Of a stretch of DNA of 64,000 nucleotides, positions 1-8,876 are shown piece by piece. A program made the position numbers and the translations under genes. The notes below the pieces were generated by a model. That model saw only the letters and a list, made by a program, of their open reading frames with translations. It made no database searches and had not been told where the DNA came from. The DNA comes from Fibrella aestuarina BUZ 2 (GTDB lineage Bacteria; Bacteroidota; Bacteroidia; Cytophagales; Spirosomataceae), in the NCBI RefSeq assembly GCF_000331105.1, contig NC_020054.1, forward strand, positions 3,780,478 to 3,844,477, in the 5' to 3' direction. The stretch's first letter is position 1. The number at the start of each line of letters is the position of its first letter.

Positions 1-1
1 C

Positions 2-475
2 CTCACCAAGCCCTTTCACCCGCTGCTGCTACAGGCTCGGGTGAGCAACCTGCTGTCGCTTCGGGAGCAACTGAAAACAAAATACAACCGGCTGGTAACG
101 CTGCAACCGCAGGCGCAGGAACTCGACCACCCCGACGCTAAATTCCTGAATCAGCTGATGCTGGTGCTGGACCGCCACCTCGCCGACCCCGATTTTAACG
201 TAACGAGGCTGGTGAGCGAAATCGGGATGAGCCGCCCGGTGCTGTTCCGCAAGGTGAAAATGCTGACGGGCCTGTCGGTGATCGATCTGCTACGGACCAC
301 CCGCTTGAAAAAGGCCGAACTGCTGCTGAAACAGCGGAAAGCGTCGGTGTCGGAAGTGGCCTTTGCCGTGGGGTTCAGCGACCCCAAATACTTCAGCCGG
401 GCCTTCCGGGCGCAGTTCGGGATGACGCCCACCGAGTACGGCACCCAACCCGCCGAGGCGCTAGTCGACACGTAA
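2..475 (+). CDS. C-terminal part of a receiver/AraC-type regulator (probably hybrid two-component)
   Basis: The gene enters from the left edge; the frame is open from base 2, so the true start lies outside. The first residues (LTKPF, then LLLQARVSNLL) match the last beta-strand and helix of a response-regulator receiver domain, including the conserved Lys-Pro. About 30 linker residues follow, then an AraC-type double helix-turn-helix of roughly 100 residues ending in the family signature (VAFAVGFSDPKYFSRAFR, then FGMTPTEY). In Bacteroidota this order is typical of hybrid two-component regulators of polysaccharide loci. It lies beside such a locus and convergent with the GH88 gene, so it is the likely regulator (inference). 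Whether the missing N-terminus carries a periplasmic sensor and kinase cannot be seen. Confidence 0.85.
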   Translation, partial: LTKPFHPLLLQARVSNLLSLREQLKTKYNRLVTLQPQAQELDHPDAKFLNQLMLVLDRHLADPDFNVTRLVSEIGMSRPVLFRKVKMLTGLSVIDLLRTTRLKKAELLLKQRKASVSEVAFAVGFSDPKYFSRAFRAQFGMTPTEYGTQPAEALVDT

Positions 476-551
476 TAAGAGAGGGTAGCGCTAAGACCGA
501 TTTAGAAAATGGTCACGTCGGGGTACTAAAGACCGGTCAAAATTCGCTTCG

Positions 552-587
552 CGGCGTACCCCCCGCCCTAAAGGGGGGTGTACGCCG
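552..587. terminator. Bidirectional hairpin between convergent genes
   Basis: The arms CGGCGTACCCCCC and GGGGGGTGTACGCCG pair with a 2-base bulge around a short CCCTAAA-type loop. It lies between the convergent regulator and GH88 genes. It lacks a clean T-run, so it may work as a Rho-independent stop or simply be an intergenic repeat; a similar C-run/G-run hairpin occurs at 10087-10129. Confidence 0.5.
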
Positions 588-615
588 AGCGTCAGCAACG
601 TACCTGGAACACCAC

Positions 616-1815
616 TTAAAACAGCGCTTTCTTCTCGCCTAATTTTTTGGCCCGCAACAGGGCTTCGAGGTAATAATAATCCGCATAAATGAGGGGTACG
701 TCACGCTCGAAGGTTTTGGCGCCTGTGCTGTGGAGCAGCAGAAAACCGTGGTTCTGACGAATAGGGGAGGCGTAGGTTTTCGCCAGATTCGTGATAACCT
801 GATCGGCTTTGGTGCGGTAGGCTGAGCCAGGTACGTAGGTGCTCAGTTCGTAGAAGGCCGACGCCATAATAGCCGCCGCCGATACGTCCCGGGGTTCATT
901 GGGGATACCCGGCGCGTCGAAATCATAATACGGAACCAGGTCGGCGGGCATCCGGGGGTGGTCGAGCATGTAGCGGGCGATGGCCTGGGCCTGTTTCAGA
1001 AAGGCTGGATCTTTGGTTTCGCGGTAACAGAGCGTAAAGCCGTACAGCCCCCAGGCCTGCCCGCGCGCCCAGGCCGACTCGTCGTTGAAACCCTGATGCG
1101 TGTTTTTCTTCAGCACCTGACCGGTCAGCGTGTCGTAGTCGACGACGTGGTACGAGCTGTTGTCGGGCCGGTAGTGGTTTTTCAGCGTCATCTGGGCGTG
1201 GCTGACGGCCATCTTGTAAAATGACGAATCGCCCGTGAGGCGGGTGGCGGCGAAAAGCAGTTCCAGGTTCATCATGTTGTCGATAATGACGGGGCACTGC
1301 CACTGTTCTTTATGGTGGTCCCACGACCGGATGATGCCCGCCGTCGGCTTGAACCGCTTCGCCAGCGTGCGGGCCGCCTCGACAAGAACCGTCTTGTAGG
1401 CCGGGTCGCGCGTGAGCCGGTATCCGTTGCCATAGCTGCAATACAGCTTGAAGCCCATGTCGTGCGTGCCGGCGTTGGTTTTTTCGCTTTCGAGCCGGGC
1501 CGTGAACTGCCGTGCCTGATCGGCCCACTCGGCTTTCCCCGTGTATTCATAGAGGTACCACAATTCGCCGGGGAAGAAGCCGCTTGTCCAGTCGCGGGCG
1601 GGTACGGCCTGTAGCGAACCGTCGGCGGTGAGGGTGCGGGGCGACACCAGCGCGGGCTTACCGGCTGGTTGGGTGACGGTTCCTACCTCGCGGAGCATGA
1701 GCCGGGTTTGCTGCTCGGCCTGCTCAAACAGGGATTTCAGAAGCCGGGTGGGCAGGAAGGCCGACGTCAGCAGGATCGTCAGCAGAAAAGCAGTGGTGCG
1801 CAGGAGGGTTGTCAT
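616..1815 (-). CDS. GH88 unsaturated glucuronyl hydrolase
   Basis: The 399-residue protein starts with a hydrophobic signal segment (about residues 1-22) and continues as an (alpha/alpha)6 GH88 enzyme. Family motifs are visible in order: DWTSGFFPGELWYLYEYTG (75-93), HDMGF with Asp119, and VIIDNMMNLELL with Asp179. The two Asp residues occupy the places of the catalytic pair in characterised Bacillus unsaturated glucuronyl hydrolases. GH88 enzymes remove the 4,5-unsaturated uronic acid left at oligosaccharide ends by polysaccharide lyases, which fits the two lyases encoded at 8.9-12.1 kb. It diverges from the susCD cluster. GH105 is the nearest alternative, but the GFFPGELW motif favours GH88. 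Confidence 0.9.
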   Translation of the reverse strand: MTTLLRTTAFLLTILLTSAFLPTRLLKSLFEQAEQQTRLMLREVGTVTQPAGKPALVSPRTLTADGSLQAVPARDWTSGFFPGELWYLYEYTGKAEWADQARQFTARLESEKTNAGTHDMGFKLYCSYGNGYRLTRDPAYKTVLVEAARTLAKRFKPTAGIIRSWDHHKEQWQCPVIIDNMMNLELLFAATRLTGDSSFYKMAVSHAQMTLKNHYRPDNSSYHVVDYDTLTGQVLKKNTHQGFNDESAWARGQAWGLYGFTLCYRETKDPAFLKQAQAIARYMLDHPRMPADLVPYYDFDAPGIPNEPRDVSAAAIMASAFYELSTYVPGSAYRTKADQVITNLAKTYASPIRQNHGFLLLHSTGAKTFERDVPLIYADYYYLEALLRAKKLGEKKALF

Positions 1816-2375
1816 GGGGCGGGAGGGGGATACACGTCAGAGCAGAATGGACAGCATATAGACCAGTAAACAGACGATTAATACCAGGGACCCGACTTCG
1901 GCCAGGGTCAGCGTGCTTCGATCTTTTCTCACGTTCGGAACGGCTACGAGTTGATGATGCAAGTTTAGCGCCCGCCAGATTGGGGCTGGGTACGTCGACA
2001 GTTCAGGCAGGTGGACAAACGGTTCAGCCGGTTGACAGACCGTTCAAAAGGGTGGATAGACCGTTCCAATTGATACTATTCCATTATTTTATTGTCACAT
2101 AGCCATTACTATTGCCTTGCTGCCTCGCACAGGGCCGGTCGTTTTAGACCGCTGCTGCCGCCTCTGGCTACCGCACTCAACGCTATGTATAGGTTTCCCA
2201 ACCCCGTTTTCCAGACCGCATCGACCCACGGATAGGCTGCCTGCTGGCAGGCCACCGCTTGCTGGTTTGGTGCCCTGAGCAGAGGCCACCCGGCAGCGAC
2301 AACACCGCCCCCTACAGCCCGCCGATCCAAGCCCAACGAACACTCTTAACATGCCAACCTATCACCTCTGAACAC
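1816..2375. other. 560-base divergent intergenic region of the polysaccharide locus
   Basis: This separates the leftward GH88 gene from the rightward susC gene. It holds three direct repeats at 2010-2071, listed separately, and a weak leftward -7 candidate TAAACTTG at 1960-1967 (one mismatch to TAnnTTTG). For susC the best -7 candidate is TACTATTG at 2107-2114, also with one mismatch, which would give an mRNA leader of about 260 bases. No convincing protein-coding gene is present. Confidence 0.5.
2010..2071 (+). promoter_or_regulatory. Three ~20-bp direct repeats, candidate regulator binding site
   Basis: Three successive copies are seen: GGTGGACAAACGGTTCAGCC at 2010, GGTTGACAGACCGTTCAAAA at 2030 and GGTGGATAGACCGTTCCAAT at 2051. 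The consensus is GGTkGAyArACcGTTCm and the spacings are 20 and 21 bases, about two helical turns. A degenerate fourth unit (CGACAGTTCAGG) precedes them near 1995. Direct repeats upstream of susC are the expected layout for an AraC-type dimer such as the regulator encoded at 2-475. The binding assignment is inference. Confidence 0.5.
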
Positions 2376-5300
2376 ATGCAAAAAACTGTATTCTCGATTC
2401 GCCTGCGACCCACAACCTGCTGCTGGCTGGTGCTGGCCCTGATGGGCGGCGTGGCGGTTGGGCAGACCGTACCGCCTGGTCGGGCGTCGGCCAACACCAC
2501 GCAGCAAGTGGCTGCCTACCGATTCAGCGGCCGGGTACTGGATGAAAAAAACAGTGGCCTGCCCGGCGCCACGGTGGTATTGAAGAGCGATACCCGCACC
2601 GGAACCACCACCGACGTAGAGGGTAAATTCACCATCAACGTACCCACGGGCGGCGGAACCCTGGTGGTGTCGGCCATTGGGTACCTCACGAAGGAAATCG
2701 CCATCACCAGCGAAACGACGCTCGACGTAGCGATGGCCCCCGACACCAAGCAGTTGAACGAAGTGGTGGTGGTGGGCTACGGCACCCAGAAAAAAGAAAA
2801 CCTGACGGGCGCGGTGGCGGCCATTACCATCGACGATAAGATCGCCAGCCGGTCGCTGGCCAACGTATCATCGGGGCTGTCGGGCCTGATTCCGGGGCTA
2901 TCGGTGCAGCAATCGACGGGGCAGGCGGGCCGTAGCGGGGCCGCGCTGGTGATTCGGGGGCTGGGAACGGTCAACAACTCGGGGCCGCTCATCGTGGTGG
3001 ATGGCCTGCCCGACGTCGACATCAACCGGATCGACATGAACGACGTGGCCAGCATTTCGGTGCTGAAAGATGCGGCGTCGGCTTCAGTCTATGGCTCGCG
3101 GGCGGCCAACGGGGTCGTGCTGATTACGACCAAAAACGGGTCGGGCAATAAGAAACCGCAAATCAGCTACTCAGGTACGTATGGGCTGTCGCAGCCAACC
3201 AACTTCTACAATTATTTCGATGACTATGCCCGCTCGCTGACTATGCACCTGCGGGCGTCGGGTGCGGGCGCTTCGTCGACGACCTTCCGCTACGGAACGG
3301 TCGACGACTGGCTGTCGAAAAGCCTGATCGACCCCATCAACTATCCCAGTACCAACTGGTGGGACGTGGTACTGCGCGATCATGGCCGCATTCAGACGCA
3401 CAACCTGTCGGCGTCGGGCGGTAACGACCGGGCCAATTTCTACCTCTCGGCGGGCATATACGACGAACTGGGGCTGCTGATCAACCACGATTACAAACGC
3501 TACAACACCCGATTCAACCTCGACTACAAACTGAGCGACCAGATCAAAGTGGGCATTCGGATGGATGGACAATGGTCGAAACAGACGTTTGCCAACTCGG
3601 AAGGCCTGATCACCTACACCGGCACCGCCGGGTATGATATCCGGTATGCCGTGGCGGGGATTCTGCCGCAAAACCCCGTTACAGGCCAGTACGGTGGGGC
3701 AATGGCCTACGGCGAAGATGCGCTGGCCTACAATATGCTGGCGGCCATGAACATCAACCACAACAACCGCGACCGGCAGGAAGTGAACGCCAACCTCTAT
3801 GGTGAATGGACGCCGATCGCCGGCCTGACCGTTCGGGGGGATTACGGGTTGCGCTATTACAACCAGTTCACTAAGAGCTACTCCGATCCGACGGACGTGT
3901 TCAACTTCCAGACCAACCAGCTGTCGCGCACCTTGATCTCGCCCAGCGCGGGTATCAGCAATGCAATCAACTCGGGCTACAAAACGCTGTTGCAGGGCCG
4001 GATCACGTATAACCGCACGCTGTTCGGCAATCATCAGCTGTCGCTACTGGGTGCGTACACCGAAGAATACTGGTTTAACCGCAACCTGTCGGCGAGTCGG
4101 CTGGAGCGCATCAACCCGCTGCTGAGCGAAATCGACGCGGCCCTCACCACCACCCAAACGGCGGGCGGTAACTCCGATGCCGAGGGGCTGCGGTCGGGCA
4201 TTGGCCGGATCAACTACGTCATTAACGACAAGTACCTGTTTGAAGCCAACGCCCGCTACGACGGATCGAGCAAGTTTCTGCCAGGCTTCCAGTACGGCTT
4301 CTTCCCCTCGGCCTCGGTGGGCTGGCGTTTCTCGGAGGAACCGTTTTTCAAACCGCTGAGCGCGGTGGTATCGTCGGCCAAACTGCGGGCGTCGATCGGA
4401 AAACTGGGCAACAACTCGGGCGTGGGCCGCTACGAACAGCGCGACATCTTCAACCTGACCAACTACATCCTGAACGGCAAAATCGTGAAGGGGTTCAGCT
4501 CGGCGAAGATCATCAACGAAGATTTCTCGTGGGAAGAAACCAACGTGACCAACGTGGGCCTTGATCTGGTTTTCTTCGGCGGCCGCCTCACCACCGACAT
4601 CGATTTCTATAATAAGCTGACTTCGGGCATGATCCGGCCGTCGTCGCTATCGACCCTGCTGTCGGGCTACAACGCTCCCCGCGTCAACATCGGCAAGCTG
4701 CGCAATACGGGGATGGAACTGAACATCACTTACCGGGCCAAAGTGCGCGACGCCAACGTGGGGGCTACGCTGAACATGGCGTTCAACAAGAATAAGCTAT
4801 TGGAGTGGAATGAGTTCCTGAGCAAAGGCTTTACGTACCTGAACCTGCCCTACCACTTTGCCTACAGCCGCGTATCCACGGGTATTGCCCAGAGCTGGGA
4901 AGATATTGCCAATGCGCCGTATCAGGGCCAGTACTTCTCGCCCGGCGACGTGCTCTACAAAGACATCAACGGCGATGGGCAGGTGAACGACGAAGACCGC
5001 GTGGCACAGCCGCAGTTCAACCGCGATCAGCCCATTGGCACCTACGGCCTCAACCTCTTCGGCAACTGGCGCGGGTTCGATGTGAGTGTGCTATGGCAGG
5101 GCGCTACGGGCCGGAAAGACTACTGGCTCGAACCCTTCAACCAGGTCAACATCCCCTCGGCCCGGAACGCTTTCCAGGATTTCCTCTGGAATGACACCTG
5201 GAGCCTCGATAACCGGTCGGCTTCGCTACCCCGCCTGCTGACGGGCTCGGGCGGCAACAACCAGGCGGAATCGACGTTCTGGCTGGACGATTTCAGCTAC

Positions 5301-5528
5301 GTCCGGCTCAAAAACGTTCAGTTTGGCTACAACATCCCGGCCAAGTACGTGGGTCGCCTCGGGGTGAGCAAACTACGGATTTACGGCACGGCCGAAAACC
5401 TGCTGACGTTCACGAAATACCGGGGCGTCGATCCGGAGAAAAGCACCAGCGTATCGGGTGCCGACAACAACGATGACCCCTTCCCGCTGCTGAAATCCTA
5501 CTCGTTTGGTCTGAACCTCAGCTTCTAA
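2376..5528 (+). CDS. susC: SusC-family TonB-dependent outer-membrane transporter
   Basis: This 1050-residue protein starts at the ATG at 2376, directly before a signal peptide (about residues 1-29, ending AVG-Q); an in-frame start 39 codons earlier lacks any signal sequence. A carboxypeptidase-regulatory-like domain (about 50-125) is followed by the SusC signature LNEVVVVGYGTQKKENLTGAV (written here without its last residue it still covers the plug entry near 126-145), a plug domain with VLKDAASASVYGSRAANGV, and a 22-strand barrel ending YSFGLNLSF. SusC proteins import oligosaccharides across the outer membrane with TonB energy and pair with a SusD lid, encoded 17 bases downstream. The length is normal for the family. 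The substrate cannot be read from SusC itself; the neighbouring enzymes suggest uronic-acid oligosaccharides. Confidence 0.95.
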   Translation: MQKTVFSIRLRPTTCCWLVLALMGGVAVGQTVPPGRASANTTQQVAAYRFSGRVLDEKNSGLPGATVVLKSDTRTGTTTDVEGKFTINVPTGGGTLVVSAIGYLTKEIAITSETTLDVAMAPDTKQLNEVVVVGYGTQKKENLTGAVAAITIDDKIASRSLANVSSGLSGLIPGLSVQQSTGQAGRSGAALVIRGLGTVNNSGPLIVVDGLPDVDINRIDMNDVASISVLKDAASASVYGSRAANGVVLITTKNGSGNKKPQISYSGTYGLSQPTNFYNYFDDYARSLTMHLRASGAGASSTTFRYGTVDDWLSKSLIDPINYPSTNWWDVVLRDHGRIQTHNLSASGGNDRANFYLSAGIYDELGLLINHDYKRYNTRFNLDYKLSDQIKVGIRMDGQWSKQTFANSEGLITYTGTAGYDIRYAVAGILPQNPVTGQYGGAMAYGEDALAYNMLAAMNINHNNRDRQEVNANLYGEWTPIAGLTVRGDYGLRYYNQFTKSYSDPTDVFNFQTNQLSRTLISPSAGISNAINSGYKTLLQGRITYNRTLFGNHQLSLLGAYTEEYWFNRNLSASRLERINPLLSEIDAALTTTQTAGGNSDAEGLRSGIGRINYVINDKYLFEANARYDGSSKFLPGFQYGFFPSASVGWRFSEEPFFKPLSAVVSSAKLRASIGKLGNNSGVGRYEQRDIFNLTNYILNGKIVKGFSSAKIINEDFSWEETNVTNVGLDLVFFGGRLTTDIDFYNKLTSGMIRPSSLSTLLSGYNAPRVNIGKLRNTGMELNITYRAKVRDANVGATLNMAFNKNKLLEWNEFLSKGFTYLNLPYHFAYSRVSTGIAQSWEDIANAPYQGQYFSPGDVLYKDINGDGQVNDEDRVAQPQFNRDQPIGTYGLNLFGNWRGFDVSVLWQGATGRKDYWLEPFNQVNIPSARNAFQDFLWNDTWSLDNRSASLPRLLTGSGGNNQAESTFWLDDFSYVRLKNVQFGYNIPAKYVGRLGVSKLRIYGTAENLLTFTKYRGVDPEKSTSVSGADNNDDPFPLLKSYSFGLNLSF

Positions 5529-5545
5529 CCTCTTCTTTTTTCGTC

Positions 5546-7273
5546 ATGAATCGACTTCATAAGTTATACATACTGGTCGGTCTGGTACTGATGTCAGCGG
5601 CCTGTACGCAGGACCTGCTCGATCAGGTACCGACCACACAGCTCTCGGCCGACCTCTTCTGGAAAACCACCGCCGATGCCGTTGCTGCCGTCAATGGCGT
5701 TTACGAAGCCAACCGCACCACCTTCGACCGCGATTACTACTTCGACGGAGCCGGTGAGTTTGTGCACACCCGCGGCACCAGCAACAACCAGGGGTCGTTC
5801 AGCCCCAGCGCTTTGGGCTCCAACGGCAACTTTGGCTTTTTGTGGGGCGATTGCTACCGCACCATCAACCGGGCCAACTACGTGCTGGGCAATATCGGCC
5901 AGTTGCGCGCCACCGTGACGGCCCCCACCGACATCGCCCTGCTGGACCGGCTCGTGGCCGAAACCCGGTTTCTGCGCGCCCTCAACTATTTTCGGCTCAT
6001 CGACCTGTGGGGCGACGTGCCCTATTTCACCAATAAACTGAACGGGAATGCCGAGGCTTACACGCTGGCCCGTGCCCCCCGTGCGGCGGTCAAAGACTCG
6101 ATCCTGGCCGACCTCAACTACGCTGCCTCGGTGCTGCCCGAAGTCTACACGGGGGATAACCTCGGGCGGGCGTCGAAACTGGCGGCCTGGGCATTTAGCG
6201 GTAAGGTGAACCTGTTCTGGGCGTCGTGGATGAAGAACGAGGGCAACGCCGCCGAGGCGCAGAAGCACTTCACGGCCGCCGCTGCCGATTTCAAGAAGAT
6301 CGTCGACAAGAACATTCCCCTCTTCCGCAATGGGGACCCCGGCCCGGCCGACAACCCCAATTACTGGCACCTGTTCCAGTATTTCAACGAGTATGACCCC
6401 GAAATCATCTTCTCGGTGCAGTTTGGCGGGCCGCTGCTGAGCCAGGGCGAGGAACTGTCGCGCGATTTTGGCAACCGCAACACGGGTTTTGGTCAGGTGT
6501 GGCTGGCGCCTACGTTCCGGCTGGCCAACCGCTACCAACTCACCAGTACCGGCGATTTTGCGCCCCCGCTAGTGTTGAGCCGCACCACCACACTGACCAA
6601 CAGCGCCACCAATCCTAAATCCTACGAAGGACGCGACTACCGGATGCGGGCCACGATGGTCTGGGATGGCCAGAAAATGGTGCAACTCTCGACCGATGGC
6701 CTGACCGTGTTGCCCGACAGTCTGCCGTTTAAGTTTGGCAACCGCGACGGGGTAACTGCCATCAACTACGACGGCGCACCGGCTGGGTACGTGTTCCGCA
6801 AATGGGTACGGCAAACGGGCGGTATCAACCGCAGCGATGGCCCGCAGGACATCTACCTGATGCGCCTGCCCGACGTGTGGCTCATGTATGCCGAAGCGGT
6901 CAACGAGATCAGCGGCCCCACGCCCGAGCTGTTTACGCTTCTCAACCGCATTCGCCGCCGGGGGAACCTGCCCGCCCTCAACGCGGCCAAGTTTGCCTCG
7001 CAAACCGAGTTCTTTAAGGCCATTGAGCAGGAACGCATCATCGAACTGGTGGGCGAAGGGCAGCGCTTCTTCGACATCCGGCGCTGGAAAAAAGCTGAGG
7101 AAATCTGGCCTGCCCCGAGTGGGCAGGTGCTGTACGACACCCAGGGTACGCGTGTCCGCGACGAGTTTGTCAACGCCGACCTACGTACCTACCAGCGCTA
7201 TTACATCTTCCAGATTCCGCCCAGCGAGATCGAAGTCAATTCTAAAATCACCCAGAATGTTCCCTGGCTCTAA
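5546..7273 (+). CDS. susD: SusD/RagB-family surface glycan-binding lipoprotein
   Basis: The 575-residue protein has a lipoprotein signal with lipobox MSAAC (Cys20). The N-terminal helical region (about 25-130, containing FWKTTADAVAAVNGVYEA and YRTINRANYVL) and the C-terminal block (NRIRRRGNLPAL ... EQERIIELVGEGQRFFDIRRW) are the two SusD hallmarks. SusD proteins sit on the cell surface, bind the glycan and cap the SusC barrel. The gene begins 17 bases after susC, so the two are almost certainly co-transcribed. Length and composition are typical and no defect is visible. Confidence 0.95.
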   Translation: MNRLHKLYILVGLVLMSAACTQDLLDQVPTTQLSADLFWKTTADAVAAVNGVYEANRTTFDRDYYFDGAGEFVHTRGTSNNQGSFSPSALGSNGNFGFLWGDCYRTINRANYVLGNIGQLRATVTAPTDIALLDRLVAETRFLRALNYFRLIDLWGDVPYFTNKLNGNAEAYTLARAPRAAVKDSILADLNYAASVLPEVYTGDNLGRASKLAAWAFSGKVNLFWASWMKNEGNAAEAQKHFTAAAADFKKIVDKNIPLFRNGDPGPADNPNYWHLFQYFNEYDPEIIFSVQFGGPLLSQGEELSRDFGNRNTGFGQVWLAPTFRLANRYQLTSTGDFAPPLVLSRTTTLTNSATNPKSYEGRDYRMRATMVWDGQKMVQLSTDGLTVLPDSLPFKFGNRDGVTAINYDGAPAGYVFRKWVRQTGGINRSDGPQDIYLMRLPDVWLMYAEAVNEISGPTPELFTLLNRIRRRGNLPALNAAKFASQTEFFKAIEQERIIELVGEGQRFFDIRRWKKAEEIWPAPSGQVLYDTQGTRVRDEFVNADLRTYQRYYIFQIPPSEIEVNSKITQNVPWL

Positions 7274-7292
7274 CCTACTGGTGTTTACTTCC

Positions 7293-7691
7293 ATGAACCG
7301 ATCACTCGCCTCACTCTGCTTTAGCCTGCTCGTGCTGGTAGGCCTGATGGCCTGCGGAAACGATGACCCTATCGACGCCAATGGCCTGCTGGTCACCCAG
7401 CGCTCCCAATGCTACATGACCTCGTTTGACCTGCTGGGCTCCGACCACCGCACCGTGCTCGTCAGCGGGCAAACGAAAGTCGATACCACCGCCCTGACGG
7501 TGACGGCCGTGGCTCGCTTCGGCACGAACATGCAACGGCTGAAACCCTTTTGCAGCGTGGTCACCGACGCCATCGTCGAACCCAACATGGGTGTCTGGAC
7601 CGACTTCACCCAGGCCCAGACCTACACCGTGGTGTCGGGCAACCGGCAAGTGCGCAAAACTTATACTGTCACGGTCACGCTTCAAAAATAA
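7293..7691 (+). CDS. Small surface lipoprotein with DUF5018-like Ig fold
   Basis: The 132-residue protein has a lipoprotein signal with lipobox LMAC (Cys21). The mature part is short and beta-rich and ends QVRKTYTVTVTLQK, resembling the last strand of the DUF5018/cadherin-like modules common in Bacteroidota surface lipoproteins. It starts 19 bases after susD and 5 bases before the next lipoprotein gene. A role as a small glycan-binding or spacer lipoprotein of the SusCD complex follows from position, not from a recognised binding site. The family assignment is tentative. Confidence 0.7.
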   Translation: MNRSLASLCFSLLVLVGLMACGNDDPIDANGLLVTQRSQCYMTSFDLLGSDHRTVLVSGQTKVDTTALTVTAVARFGTNMQRLKPFCSVVTDAIVEPNMGVWTDFTQAQTYTVVSGNRQVRKTYTVTVTLQK

Positions 7692-7696
7692 CCACC

Positions 7697-8683
7697 ATGC
7701 GCCAACCCCTTTCTCTCCTGATGCTGGCCGCCGTGGCCCTGCTGCCGTTTGGCTGCCAGAAAAGCGTGGAACCCGAACGGCCCCTGAAAAATGATTTGCT
7801 CAAAAAGACGACCGGGCCGGCCGTCGTGGGCGATCGCATCGAGTTTGCCTACGCCATCGGTACGCTGGAAGGCGACCTGAAAAACGTCCGTGCCGAGGCG
7901 ACAATCGCTGGTGGTGCCGGTACCGGTTTCAGCCGCAATTCCTGGTATACCAACTACAGCACGGGGGTCGATCAGCCCCGGCAAACGGCCACCGACACCC
8001 TCACGTCGGGCGCGGTATCGACCGCCACGATCCTCGACGTGGCGACCAACAAGGCCGTGACGCTGCGGTATTATTACTACCCGACGGCGGAAGCGCAGGG
8101 CAAAGACGTGTCGTTCCGGTTTAGCGGCACCTCATCGACGGGGCAGGAGGTCAGCATTCAGTCGCCCACGTACCGCGTCAGCCGCATGGACATGAAACGC
8201 TCGATCGTGCTGGGCGACGGGGCGAAAGCCTACGTCTCGCTGGCCGACATGACCGCCTACACCAAGGCCGAAGTGGAGCAGAACAACCTGGCCAGTAAGA
8301 TCGATTTCGTATATGTGTACCGTCCCACGATCAACACCTACACGTTCGGTCACGCGCTGATCGCCCCGTCGAACCCCGATTACCTCAAAGACGTGACGCT
8401 GCCCACCGGCCTGGCCAAACCCCGCACGGCGATCGATAAGCGGGTCGACGTGAAGGATGCCCAACTGCGGGGCACGGCTGGTTTCGACGTCTACATCGAC
8501 GACATCGACCTGCAACAGACCACTTTCACCAACGCCGCTGATTACGCCTACGGCCTCGCCGCTGATCAGGGCGCTTTTGTCAAATCAGCCGATGGCACCT
8601 ACGCGGCTTACGTCTATGTCAACGCGGTCAACAACACCGCCAAAACCATGACGGTCAGCATCAAGCGGCTGAAACTGAACTAG
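7697..8683 (+). CDS. Surface lipoprotein of the polysaccharide locus, possible glycan-binding protein
   Basis: The 328-residue protein has a lipoprotein signal with lipobox LPFGC (Cys20). The rest is beta-rich, with segments that look like two repeated Ig-like units (about 45-165 and 170-328). It resembles the DUF4466-type lipoproteins found with susCD genes, but I could not verify this. It starts 5 bases after the previous gene and is last in the susC-susD-lipoprotein run, the usual place of a SusE/F-like surface glycan-binding protein. No catalytic motif was seen. The lipoprotein call is secure; the function is inferred from position. Confidence 0.75.
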   Translation: MRQPLSLLMLAAVALLPFGCQKSVEPERPLKNDLLKKTTGPAVVGDRIEFAYAIGTLEGDLKNVRAEATIAGGAGTGFSRNSWYTNYSTGVDQPRQTATDTLTSGAVSTATILDVATNKAVTLRYYYYPTAEAQGKDVSFRFSGTSSTGQEVSIQSPTYRVSRMDMKRSIVLGDGAKAYVSLADMTAYTKAEVEQNNLASKIDFVYVYRPTINTYTFGHALIAPSNPDYLKDVTLPTGLAKPRTAIDKRVDVKDAQLRGTAGFDVYIDDIDLQQTTFTNAADYAYGLAADQGAFVKSADGTYAAYVYVNAVNNTAKTMTVSIKRLKLN

Positions 8684-8708
8684 CATAACCTTTGCCGGGT
8701 AAACATTT

Positions 8709-8796
8709 TTTGTCATTCCGACGAAGGAGGAATCTTGACGTATTCTGTCTCAGATGTATGGCAAACGCAAGATTCCTCCTTCGTCGGAATGACAAA
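8709..8796. repeat. 29-bp perfect inverted repeat
   Basis: The arms at 8709-8737 and 8768-8796 are perfect complements, built on GTCATTCCGACGAAGGAGG, around a 30-base loop. It lies 25 bases after the last lipoprotein gene and 80 bases before the lyase gene. The same core recurs between genes in related genomes as far as I recall, so it is probably a dispersed palindromic element that can also terminate or stabilise mRNA. There is no coding potential. Confidence 0.85.
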
Positions 8797-8876
8797 GATT
8801 TTACCAAGGCGATGACAGTCAATAGGATAGGGTTCTTGTGATCCAAGCCTATATCCACCTTTCCATACTCAACCGT

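Noticed and set aside
2259..2375. An earlier in-frame start for susC
   Set aside because: The extra 39 residues show no signal features, while the ATG at 2376 directly opens a signal peptide.
3171..4034. A 287-residue open frame opposite susC
   Set aside because: Shadow frame: no domain, and susC is unambiguous on the other strand.
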